In this document: positions 30,694-43,044 of the stretch, piece after piece | Layout of the letters: every line of letters starts with the position of its first letter | Position numbering within the stretch: position 1 is the stretch's first letter | From: Trichosphaerium sp. ATCC 40318 | Lineage: Eukaryota > Discosea > Flabellinia > Trichosidae | DNA length: 64,000 bases | Direction of reading: 5' to 3' | Assembly: GCA_038496445.1 (NCBI GenBank) | Contig: JALMLS010000642.1 | Coordinates: forward strand, 1 to 64,000 | Notes under the pieces: generated by a model | Databases searched by the model: none | What the model saw: only the letters and a program-made list of their open reading frames with translations | Told to the model about the DNA's origin: nothing | Program-made: the position numbers and the translations under genes

Positions 30694-33609
30694 CTAATTA
30701 CTAACCTCTAGAGGTGACCATATTAAGTTCGGATCATCTAGGCTAGGACCAACTGAGTCAACATTGAAACCATCTTGAGATGTATAAGGCATATTTGATT
30801 CAGCGCCTTCTTGAGGTGTATAAGGTGTATTTGATTCTCGGCCATCTTGGGATGTATAAGACATAGGTGATACTGGATAACCACCAGGTGAGGGCATGAG
30901 AAATGGTGGAAAGAACTACAATGCTTCTGTTAACATACTTTTTCTACAAATTTCAAAGAATAAATGACAGACATCATTTGTACCTCAGTTTCGTTTTGTG
31001 GTATTAAGCTTAGTGGTGGGGATTGTGGTAGTACTATTTGATTACTCATGCTCGGCACGTTTGCTATAACAGGTTTTGCATGAACACAGAAGCAACCAAA
31101 AGGTATGAAAATAGCATCTTGCAATGCGATAAGTTTTTTGATTGCTTCAGGTGAATCGATAACACCAGGCTGATAAGACTCTGTGACAGTACAATTTCCT
31201 TCTCTGTCTAGTTTACGTAATAAATCGCTAATCTTGGTACCTTCCCAAAACATAAAATGAGGGCAGAACTCATCACCCTCCTTATTTATATTTGGAATTC
31301 GAGCCAAAATCATATCATGTTTAGGCCTCTGGTATTTCATGCTCAAAAACAACTACATGTATGTTAGTATTATATTCTAAAACGTGATGTTTTAAATGTA
31401 ATTTAAACATACCCTGAATACCATTCTTGCCAGTGGCCATCTTTTTTAAAGGTAAAGTTAGATTCATGTTTATCAAAAAAAAAGTTGGTTGTGTACTTTT
31501 TCGCCGAGGCTTTGATGTGGTTTAGACAAAATAAGAATTCTTCTGCTGAATCGAGCTGAGCAAATGTCTATAAAAAAACCCAGTCAACAACAACGTTCAT
31601 AAGGGCCAATTGAGGCTGAACACAAAATTACTTCATAAGCAAGGTTCTCGCTTGTTTTCATATCCTTACTAAATATGTGCTTATGCACGTACCTCAATAA
31701 GTAACTTGACTGCAAGAAGCATTGAAACTGCGTTCTTATTTACTTCACTTAAGTACTCTACACCTTTTTTGGCAAGCTGAATAGTAAAGTAAACAAAAGC
31801 ACGTGAAGTAAAATTAATCGCAAAAAACAAAGGTTGACGTACTTTGTATGCTTCTAAACGATTTCCTTCGCATAAAAGAAACTTGGCTTTAGACAAGTGG
31901 GTCATTATGTTAATATGAATACCCATATGACCAGTATTAATTGATTGGACTTGCATTAATCTCAACTAAAATAGTTTTTTAAGTTAGCATGTTACGCTGG
32001 TTTTATGCCATCTGTATCGTACCATGCAATGCGACTTTTGAGAAAAACTCAGTGGTTTCTTTGCCACCAAAGCATTGGATGTCTGTTAGAAAAGTTAAAT
32101 GAGGTACAACTTAATAAAGAAGAAGTAGAAACTATTTTTCTTCTTTTATTCTTACTTACCTTAATATAAACTTTGGTGAGCAGACATATGACCAGAAGCT
32201 GCTTATCAACCAGAGAGAGCCGGCTTACATCACCTATCAACTATGTTATAATTCCAACCGTATTACGTTTTTTAGGTATACCTCCACAAGAAGCTAAAAT
32301 ATCTGTAACTGTTTTTTCAAACAATTTTTTGCGTTTTACAATGCACATGAATTTACGCTCTTGCCACATGATTACACGAAGTAAGGTCCGTTCTTCTTCG
32401 CATGTAGGATCTAAGACGTTTTATAAGTACTATTTTAAGTATTTGATCTTGTGCAACACACCAAAGGAGTTTGATTGTTTACAAAGCTCAATAGTTTGAC
32501 TTGCTTTTTTTGTAAGCGCATTTGCTTTAGTATGCTCTCCGTTTAAAAAATACATCATGCTCATAACCGTCTCCCCAGCTATAATAGACTGATTAGTAAA
32601 CGTAATCACATAAGATTAAAATTCTACCTGCAACATCAGGGTGAGCAGTCAGTGTCAACTTATTTTTGAAGTCGTTAGCCATATCCTCGAATTTTGATCT
32701 TGCTGAATGATCGCCTGTAACAAACGCACCCATTGCAGCAGTTGCAAAAGCATGATATGAAGTTGGAGACACTAAAAAAACATTTTAGGGCAATCTCCTT
32801 TAGTTGATTGTAAAACACGTGATAATTGACTATTACACAGAATAAAAAAAAATTAGTACCTTTTCTAAGTGGGTTTTTGCTTAGACGAGTTGGAAGCAAC
32901 ACATGAGCGATTATAGAAGATTGACTACTATGTATAGCGTCTATATAATGTAATACAATAGATGAATTCATCTTTGAGGATTCATAAATTAGTTTAACAA
33001 TAAACAAAGTTCACACGTGATTTTGGTAACGTAAGCAATCAATAAACAATTAAAAAAGAGAAAAGAATGTGTACCATTTTAAACTCGTTTATAGAGGGAG
33101 ACCTTGTTACTAATGTAGTAATAGGGGATGGTGAGTCTTTTAACTGCGTTATCTCTTTTTTTTGTTCTTCTATTAACTTCTCTAGCAGCTTTATCTTATC
33201 TTCATACTTCTTACGGTAACCTATTAAACAATTAAACGATAAGTCTTATACCCCAAATTTTTCTGTCTTTAGAAAATAAACTTTGGTTGAGAAACGTGTT
33301 GTTAACGTTAAACAACAACAAAACACTACATATTGGGTAAAAAAGCTGTTTGTTCAGCAGAAAACAATCGATCACCTGGACGAGGCCCGCGTTTCTTTAG
33401 AGGTACGTAAACGCATTTAGTATCAGCACGCCAACAATTACAACAAGGTTGCCCTTAAATACCCATTAATGCTTTGAGTACTTATGATAAAGCGTGATTT
33501 ATGGTTAAAAAGTGCCATTACCTCCATCACACTTTTCATGTTTTTCGCGGCACTGTAAACATGTTTTCTTTGGTGCTCTTTTCCTTTTCGAAACGCTTTG
33601 GACAATCAT
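30694..33609 (-). CDS. Zn(II)2Cys6 (Gal4-type) transcription regulator
   Basis: Predicted DNA-binding regulator. Exon 1 (33609-33522) starts MIVQSVSKRKRAPKK and enters the zinc cluster; exon 2 (33453-33376) completes it. The six cysteines are at residues 17, 20, 27, 33, 36 and 43, spaced C-x2-C-x6-C-x5-C-x2-C-x6-C (CLQCREKHEKCDGG then QPCCNCWRADTKC), exactly the Gal4-type binuclear cluster. A basic linker KKRGPRPGY follows. Exon 3 (33220-33075) encodes a coiled coil (KYEDKIKLLEKLIEEQKKE). The long remainder is helical with TPR-like spacing (AGETVMSMMYFLNGEHTKAN; GNRLEAYKVRQPLFFAINF). Three Tyr-Thr-Pro/Ser-Gln repeats of the form PYTxQxG occur near the C-terminus (30.75-30.86 kb), and the stop is at 30694. 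The family is typical of fungi and some amoebae. Confidence 0.85.
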
Positions 33610-34008
33610 AGAGGACTTTCTCTGTACTACTGACGGTTTAATAAATATCCGCAAGCTACCTTAATCTATATACCCGATTAAGTCTCTCGGGTTTCCATAA
33701 CGAGTATAGCGTTATATCATACCACATGTGTCGGTTGTCTGACATTTATTGTCTTTTTTTATTAACAAGGACACAAGGCTCTAGGTACGTAAGACTCAAT
33801 AACACAACGCACAAATCACTACACCTGAAATCGCTTCAAATTATCAGAATACACTAAATCATGCTCTTTTTTTGAATGAGGTTAATTTATTACGCTATTG
33901 CACTGTATATACAATAAAAAAAAATCAATACTGATTCTAATGACTTCTGATGAGCCATGATGAGGTTGCTCTGTCATAGTTTAAGAATAAAACTTAAAAA
34001 ACGTTTTT
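33610..34008. other. intergenic between NUDT21 stop and regulator start
   Basis: About 400 AT-rich bases on the 5' side of the Zn2Cys6 gene, so its promoter is expected here. No other gene is seen. Confidence 0.3.
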
Positions 34009-35368
<1,360 letters not shown>

Positions 35369-35446
35369 GAAAGCGTACTCTACATGAAAATTTAAATACT
35401 ACAAGCGTTATCTTAGCTCAAACCCGGACATATTTAACTGGGAAGT
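35369..35446. promoter_or_regulatory. short bidirectional promoter region, NUDT21 / RBR ligase
   Basis: If NUDT21 starts at 35368, only 78 bases separate two divergent ATGs, so both promoters must overlap here or extend into the first exons. No TATA box is obvious. Confidence 0.45.
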
Positions 35447-36842
35447 ATGGAAAAAGAAACAAGCAAATCCGACGTATCGGACGCTTCCTCCATGCATGGG
35501 AGCACAAAAAGTGACACCGAAGAGTCGTTAATAATTGACATGAACACTAACTCTGAATGCCCTATTTGTTGTTTGGAACCCGAAAACGGACTTATAAGTC
35601 TCACCTGCGATCATAATTACTGTAATGAGGTACAACAATAATTCTGTTTTTAACTACGAAGCAATTAACAGTACAAAGTGTCTGAGCGTATTCGTGCGTA
35701 TAAAATACAGAGAAGATAACGTTCTAGACATTCCTTGCCCAGACCCTACATGCAAACATTTATTAACAAACGAAGAGGTGCGGTAAAACCTTTAGAATAC
35801 CAGAGGTAACAAAGGAAATAGGTAGCGCCGTATTTAGGTGAACAGGAAAACAGAAAGTTTAAAATGAAGCGAAAACGGCAGCATATGCGCACTAATCCTG
35901 ATTGTAAATGGTACCAAAGCGAAATAATTCTGTTTACGCTTTTTTTCAAAAAACGCGTAAAAAATTTTCCAAACCAACCTTTCAATACATTGAGTACTTA
36001 CAACATACTACCCAGGTGTCCTGAATGTGACATGGAAAATTTAAAGGTAGATAATGAACGAGATATTGAGTGTGCCTATTGCGAAACATCATATTGTTTT
36101 CAATGTGGTTTAAAGTCTCATCCTGGTGAACCTTGTGATGCTGACGAGATGTTTGAGCAGTATGCCAGTGAGATGAACATTAAGAAGTGTCCTAAATGTG
36201 GCCTGGCGTACGTTGACATGCGTTGTTTATTCAACGATTAATTATAATTTGTCTTGCAGTGATATTTGCGTTTGAATGCGTTTTTCGCGTTTTTACCATA
36301 ATCACTTTTTGGCGGTTTATTTCTGCATTTCTTGTCTTGTTACTTGCTTATTATCATCACTAGAACTCAAAAAAATAGTGGATGTAATTCTATGGATTGT
36401 AAAAGGTGTGGCGCCGAGTGGTGTTGGGTTTGTGGTGATGAGATAACAGATCCATTTACGCACTACAGAAAAGGTACGATTTTTTTTTTGTTGAAACACT
36501 TTTCTCATAAACCCACGTGATATGCACGCTTTTGTGTTTAACGTGAAGCGTATTGTTTCAAAGTGTATTTTAACAAAATATTTAGGTGCTTGTAAAGGAA
36601 AATCAGGGCATAGTTCGGGTGAATGGATAGGTATTTGGTCTGTGGCTATTTGTATTTTGTGTGTTGGTATTATTTGCCTTCCAGTCACAATCATTGCTAT
36701 AATAGTTTATGCGTGTTGTTGTGCGAAAAAGAAGCCAGCTAGAAAGCCTCTTTGGTCTGCAGATGATGACACAGTTATTATTGATACAGAAGCAATACAA
36801 GAGAATCTTCCTCACGTGGAAACACGTGTGGAAACTTTGTAA
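35447..36842 (+). CDS. RBR-type E3 ubiquitin ligase, tail-anchored (RNF144/RNF19-like)
   Basis: RING-between-RING ligase that passes ubiquitin through a catalytic Cys. Start MEKETSKSDVSDASS at 35447. RING1: SECPICCLEPENGLISLTC with DHNYCNECL across the first intron (donor at 35630). An IBR-leading CPDPTCKHLLTNEE is followed by the IBR CPECDMENL ... ECAYCETSYCFQCG ... HPGEPC. RING2: KKCPKCGLATQKNSGCNSM then DCKRCGAEWCWVCGDE; the Cys in SGCNSM is in the catalytic position. After HYRKGACKG a hydrophobic helix (ICILCVGIICLPVTIIAIIV) and a short Cys/Lys end form a C-terminal membrane anchor as in RNF144 proteins. Stop TAA 36840-36842. Some six exons with very short introns. Confidence 0.9.
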
Positions 36843-37130
36843 AAAAAAAAAACTTAATTCGAGAAAATCAAAGCGGGATGCCTGGAGAAACCTCTTGAAC
36901 CCTTCCGACCGCCTTTTTTAAAAATGTACAGAACAATATTATTTTTGTAAACTGATGTTATTGGTTTATTTTCTTCTTGGGGTTAGCGTTTGAGGCTTGT
37001 TTCTAAGGTGGAAAGAAATTTGTAGAGTGAGATTTTGTTGGAGTGAACAGAAATTGTAGAATGCCAAAATGTGCGTCGTAGCCGAGTTTGGTCTTTGTCA
37101 GTTGACTATTCTTGGGCTTTATAGTTTACA

Positions 37131-39161
37131 ATGACTCGTGTTGGCTTTGTTTTGCTGGCTGTTACGTTTCTTTGCTTGTCTGATGCTCAAATACTTAGTA
37201 ATATCACTCAGATTATTAGATCTGAAGGATACGTATGGTTTTTTGATTTCAAGCGCTTATTGTTAACGTATCTACTAGCCAGCAGAAATACACAAAGTGC
37301 AAACAGCGGATGGCTATATCCTTACCATGAATGTACGTCTTACAATACATACAAGCCGTTAACGGCACTTGGCCAACATTTACAACACCGAACTTTCCAT
37401 TTCCTCATTTTTTTTTTAAAATAGCGCGTGCCTCACGGGAAATCATCCACTAAGGCGTCTAAAGGAGCTGTATTATTTCAACACGGATTATTCGATTCAT
37501 CGCACGTTTTAAAGCTATTAATCACGTTCTTATGATGAAGTTAGGTTCGCAGGTGTATGTAATCCTCCTCCTGAAGGCCTTGCTTACTTTTTCGCTGATG
37601 CCGGATACGACGTTTGGTAAAGTCTTTCCAGAAGACCCAAGTGTACTTACCGGATTGTTATAAATAGGTTGGGTAATAATAGAGGGAATGGTATTAGTAT
37701 GGAACATGTGAAATATACACCAAAGGATAAAGAGTTTTGGGATTTTTCGTACGACAATTTTGTTTTTGATTGTAATTTTTTTGATCTGACATCCTTCAGG
37801 TGGGATGATATGGGTCAATATGATCTTCCAGCACAATTAGATTATATCATTAAAACAACCGGACAAAAGAAAATACCATACATGGGCCACAGTCAGGCAC
37901 AAAGACTAAAAATAATCAAGATGTATTAATTTTATATGCAGGGAACCGTTCAAGCTTTTTCCGGGTTTTTGAACCCATCAACTGCTGAAAAGGCTTCCAT
38001 TTTTGTTGCTTTAGCACCTGTTGCTTGGGTAAATCATATAACAGCAAAGCTAATGAGAACTCTTGGTGAATTAGACCTCAGCCAACTACTTGAGGTTTTA
38101 GGGTATGTTTTTTATTATTTTTTTTATTCTTACGACCACGTGTCTTTCTTCTTACGATTTCTCTACATTATAGAGTACACGAAGTTGATATCCCTACGCT
38201 TATACATCACTTTTTCCCTGATCTCTGCGACGTTGATCCATCGTGAGTTTTTCGTCAAGTTTCTTTACACTGAAGTTTTGAATGAAACTAACTTTTATTT
38301 AGCGCATGTGAGTTCGTTTTAATAGCTTTCGCTGGTGACTTTACATACAAGAATGCTAGTCAAATTCCATTTTATGTAAATTTTGAACCTAGCCCAACAT
38401 CAACGAAAAATTTGATTCACTGGTACGCTTTTCACCTCTTAACATTTCTTCGTGTTAACTAAAAAATCACATGATATTGATGAGTGATGAACTACACTAT
38501 AAATTCGAGCTAAGGATAGCTCTTTTTTGGTTATTTATTACGTGCAAAATCACGTGTTGTGTTCGCTCGGAACAGAGTTACATTCGGTTCTGGTTTTTTA
38601 TGTTGATGTTCTAACTTGTTTATTATTTAGGACTCAAGGTGTTAAAGAGAATGTATTTCAAAAGTATGACTATGGCGACCTTAAGAACTTGGAAAAATAC
38701 CATCAACTAAGACCGCCTGCTTATGATCTATCTAAGTTTCCAACAAGTCTACCTGTCGCTTTGTTTACAGGAAGTATTGATGCTTTGGGTACTATCTTAA
38801 GCGTTATTTAAGTCTATTTCTTCTAATTGCTCTAGCTGATCCAAACGATGTCAAACAGATTCTAGACCATTTACCAATAAAGCCATTTGTCCATAATGAA
38901 CCGGTACGTCTTTTCATTATTTTCGAAAGTACTTTGCTTCCAAATGCGAACAAGATCAATTCAAGATGTTGACTATCTGGCTTTGTTTCATTTTTTTGGC
39001 TTCTTTTTTTTTGTTTCATTTTTCTTGGCTTGCTAACAATATTGTAGACTTTCGGTCATCTTGATTTCACTCTTGGCTATACAGCGTATGAGAAGGTTTA
39101 TTCAGTTGCAATGAAACAGATTGAGGCAGCGAATGCTAAACTTAAAATTAGCATTGAATAG
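37131..39161 (+). CDS. lysosomal acid lipase / gastric lipase family enzyme
   Basis: Secreted or lysosomal alpha/beta-hydrolase that cleaves cholesteryl esters or triglycerides. Start at 37131 with a signal peptide (MTRVGFVLLAVTFLCLSDA). Exons give IIRSEGYPAEIHKVQTADGY, VLFQHGLFDSS (oxyanion region), ADAGYDVWLGNNRGN, the nucleophile elbow GHSQG, APVAW, and SPTSTKNLIHW. The catalytic Asp lies in SIDALADPNDV and the catalytic His in FGHLDF. The intron inside the nucleophile elbow (37897-37941) is GC-AG (CAG|GCACAA...TGCAG|GGAACC), required to produce Gly after Ser-Gln. It ends ISIE, TAG at 39159-39161, with AATAAA at 39169. All triad residues are present, so it should be active. Confidence 0.9.
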
Positions 39162-39319
39162 TGCTTGTAATAAAGAACGCCTACGAGTTAAAAATGGTAT
39201 GTGTTAAGGAATACGCTGTTTTGGGCACCTATTAAAACCAGATTCTGGCGTGTTTAATACTAAGTTGATTTTTAAAACATTATATTTATTGCGGAGATAA
39301 AACAAGTAATGAGATAGCC

Positions 39320-40522
39320 TTAAACACTTGCATTATCGATGTCTTCAACAAGAGCGCATTTGAATCTGAATCGGCGATCACCATATGTACTGGAGTAGTA
39401 GCTACTCATACCTATGAGGAATCCTAACTTTCCTAGTCCCACATGCCTGCATGGAGTCGTTTGCGCTTCCCTTCAAAAAAAACTGTGAGAACACGTAAGT
39501 CGTTTTTGATATTGTTACCTGTAGTTACTCTGATATGTTGTCCACCATGTTGTAAGGTATTTGAACCTTGGTGTGTCATTGACAGCATAACTGTTTCTCA
39601 ACGAAGCACATTGAAAACTGAAACGGCGATCATCAGCATCTGAGTAAAAGTAGGAACGCATGCCTATTACAAAAGTGTCATGTCAGTTCTGATTAAAAGG
39701 ATAAGCAGAGGATTTTTTCATACCTGTAATCAAGTGATTGTGAGGACACGTGAATGAGAAATACTTTTTCAAATCATTAACATTGTTGAACCAAAAAGGT
39801 CGATTATGGAGGAACTTAATATTGTCACGGGTTGCCATACAATTAGGTAAGAATGCTCTATCATTAATATTTGGATCAAAAACTGAATAGAACCAGTGAA
39901 TACCTTCAGCTATTGATACACGTTGGTTAGCCACAATTAGAATATCATTATTGATAACGTACTTTCAAGCTTGCACGTCCTACTGAAGTACCTCCCAACT
40001 TGAGTGTATCCCCTAGTATCTGTATCGGCGCCAGTCATCAAGACATCTCGATTTGAAAGGGGATGCGGTGTTGGAGGGCTTGTTGGCGCTGGTGTTGGCG
40101 GTTTTGTTGGTGGAGGTGTTGGAGGTTTTGTTGGCGCCTTTGTTGGTGCTTTCGATGGTGGTGGTGTATTAGAGTTTCCTACACAAGAGCAGCCGCACAC
40201 AGCACGTTTTGAGAGATCACGTTTGAAAGGATCACCTTGTTTAACAGTTAATAAAACTCAACATTGGGTTCTTTCATAGATGATATGTATGTACCTGGTG
40301 GATCTCCAGAGCATACTGGTATTTGTCCAGGATCGCAAGATGAGAATGAAACTGGTAAACACATGTTAGATTGAACACTACAGGTACATGAACCCTAGAA
40401 CAATCCTATTGTCAGACAGATTTTTATGTTACTTCTACTATCATATGTACCGCAATTGTAGCAATCACAAATGAAGAAACGAGAATCAATACGATAGGTA
40501 TTTGAATGGGAGAAGTGGTCAT
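39320..40522 (-). CDS. dermatopontin-domain secreted protein, copy D
   Basis: Best-preserved family member, six exons. Signal peptide MTTSPIQIPIVLILVSSF. Mature Cys-rich part GSCTCSVQSNMCLP, then CDPGQIPVCSGDPPGDPFKR and CGCSCVG. Pro/Thr linker KAPTKAPTKPPTPPPTKPPT. First dermatopontin half: FWFNNVNDLKKYFSFTCPHN then HLITGMRSYFYSDADDRRF, SFQCA, DTPRFKYLTTWWTTYQSNYR. Second half: KLGFLIGMSSYYSSTYGDRR then FRFKCALVEDID, ending ASV, TAA at 39320-39322. Dermatopontin is an extracellular-matrix protein with repeated DR-aromatic-x-F-x-C motifs, which match here (DRRFSFQC, DRRFRFKC). A TATA-like AATATAAACC lies about 20-30 bases before the ATG, and a TTCACGTGAAATT element about 75-85 bases upstream. 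Confidence 0.88.
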
Positions 40523-40595
40523 CGTTGTTTGAAATGAAGTGGTTTATATTGATTTAGTTCAATACAATTTCATGAGACGCTGACGATTCGATGTG

Positions 40596-40608
40596 TTCAC
40601 GTGAAATT
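40596..40608 (-). promoter_or_regulatory. shared upstream element of dermatopontin-like gene D
   Basis: TTCACGTGAAATT, here as the CACGTG variant of the element before copies A, B and E, at about 75-85 bases upstream of the ATG. Confidence 0.5.
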
Positions 40609-43044
40609 GCAGAACAAAAGTTCACCTTTTTCCACCTTGGCTTCTCTAAAATCCGTTCATACAAGTTATATTAGGCTTAGAGATTCCATACCTAATACCC
40701 AAAATGCATCATGCATTTATAAACAAACCTCATTCAAGCGCGAAAAAAATACCCACTGATACAACTGAAAATCATGTTAGTGAACTGTTATCGTTTGTAC
40801 CATTGTTCAGTTTCAGTAAAAATGCTGACGTTGATGACAACGAACATAAATGAAACGAAGCGTTACCTAATGGATTGTGCTAACTCGCTTCTTTTTTCTT
40901 ATTGGCAGCAAAGAAATACAAAGAGCTGAGTTCAAGCTTGAACGAGTTTTTTCGAGAGGCATTCGTAGAACAACTTTCTTTCTCATAATTTTCAGAAAAT
41001 AATGGTTGCTAAAGCACTACACTTTTAAAGCAAAATTATTCGTGCTCTTGACAATAGTTTTAATGATTGAAGCTTTATATTATAGTAGCCATACATACTA
41101 TGAAATACTTACCTCAAGTATTATATTCAAGTCTAGTGATGTAGTCTACACCAACTCTAAATAATAAGTTAATTTTTTTTGATACTTTTATACATGGTGT
41201 TTAGCTAAACTATGTCAACTCATTGCACATATTTTCATTTTTGTTATTGTCACTTTGTATAGATGTAAATAGTTGTATTTAATAGCATCATTGGTCATTA
41301 TTTAAAAGTAAACTCCAATAGAGTACCTCATATGTGGAGTTTGTTACTGAGATTTCTACATGTTTTTTCTTTACCAATGAGTATGGTACAATACCACTAT
41401 ACATGGCAATAGCGTTTGTGGCAAAGCAGGCTTAAAAAAGAACATGGCTTTAACTATTAGAAGTAAATAGGTACCCAGACACTGTTCGAAAATCATTAGG
41501 GTTTTTTCAAAAAAACCGCAACTACGGAAGTGCTAGGCCTAGCAACAATAAGTGCGATGTTTTTATTGTGTTTGAGAACATGTTTTCCTTTTGCAGATAC
41601 GAAATTTGGTTGGCACTTGACATAATGATGTAGCCTTATCTAGTTCTGTGATTGTGAAAGTGACTTTAAAGACTTACACTTCAAAATAAAATCTCGTCTC
41701 GCCTCCTAAATGGAGGAGCAGCGTTTTTATGGCATGTGGTGTACGCAGTGTCAGTGTTTACACCGTCCTAGGGCAGGTTAGGGAGGGTTATTTTTTTAAT
41801 ATGGCTGGCTTACTCTGAGCAAAAAAAGCAAAAAAATTGATTGTTTACATCATAGTGCCGGAATAATATTCTTATTTTGAAACGTAACAAAGGGTCAAGA
41901 GTCTTGTAAGAAGTCGTGTAAAGTAAAGAAAGCGACCACTGGTATAGTAATTTTGCTAAATGTTTTATTTTAGGTACATTCAGAGAACACATATTAACGA
42001 CGATTAATGACATTTATTAACGATGTAGTTAAAACCAGTCATTGAATGAGAGTAAAGGCTTTGAGTGTTACATATTTTGAAGCATACATTGCGATTCTTG
42101 GTTTGCATGCGGAGGGGTGTTGTTCAAATCCACATGTAAAAGTATTGCTGAAATGTAACGATTTTGCAACGGCATCCTGCGGTGTCTATACTTTCGTTTC
42201 ATGACCGCTATGTCATTTACATGCGTCAACAGTAGCGAGAAGGCGGAGAAAGTAGATTCTGAGAAATCGCCAAAACCTTTTTTACAATGGTAGAAATCAC
42301 TATTGTTTCGGCAACTATACGAACTCTACACCACTTGAAAGGGAGAAAATATATATGGTAAAACGTTTTCACTTTCAAAATCGTTTTTGGCAGGCTTAGC
42401 TGGCCGCTAGAGACAAATCACATAAAAAAAAATTGTGTTGAATTTTAGCGAATTTTCTGATTCTGCTAGTAGTTTTTCTATTTATAAATCTAAAACACGT
42501 GAAAGGTACGCTGCCAATAGGATGTCCATAATCTAACTAGCAAAATTAGGACGTGCCCGTAAAGCAAGAAGGCTTAGCACGCACATAAACGAATACGAAG
42601 GCTATATTGCTTTTCGTAGTTGTTAACTGGTTTGATCTAACGCATTAGCCATTTACCGCGTTAGTAAGCTGTATTTTAGCATTATCAATCGATACACGTA
42701 AGTTAAACAAACGAGAGCCTTCTGGAACAAGAAGCCAACTGTGTGGTGAATAAGCTCATATTTTTTACCGCTGTCCACTTAAATCGTTTCCGGGACAACA
42801 TTTGCTGTCAATTTTTTCGACATTTTGCAAACAAAAACTCTTGCCGTTTTGGGTTTTTACTTTCGCTCAATGCCTCTTGAAACACGTACAAATATAGTCA
42901 CTCTTGGCTCTTGTGCACAAAAGGCTGTACAATGGGTAGAAATTTTTAAGTGGATGCAAACATATTCTGTTTGACAAAAATATGCCCTTGTAAGTGGTTT
43001 TCTAATGTTGGTTTTTTTTAGATTTGTTTGTTGGCGTACAAAGG
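40609..43044. other. long intergenic region upstream of F-box/MORN copy 3
   Basis: About 2.4 kb with no gene recognised. It contains the GATGCATCATGCATTT block shared with the other inverted arm (about 40704-40720). Directly before the MORN gene a likely 32-nt intron (42990-43021, GTAAGT...TTTTTTTTAG) suggests a non-coding first exon. Confidence 0.4.

Larger units (their letters stand above)
39284..40608 (-). repeat. inverted duplication, left arm (dermatopontin gene D with flanks)
   Basis: This arm and 45391-46660 are inverted copies covering promoter element, all exons and introns, and the polyadenylation region. Introns match almost base for base (for example the first intron, CATATGATAGTAGAAGTAAC). 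Similarity is lost beyond the CAATAAATA signal on one side; on the other it fades beyond the promoter, with only a GATGCATCATGCATTT block shared further out. Confidence 0.8.

Noticed and set aside
42060-42140. tRNA-like GTTCAAATCC
   Set aside because: No matching anticodon or acceptor stem; chance B-box similarity.
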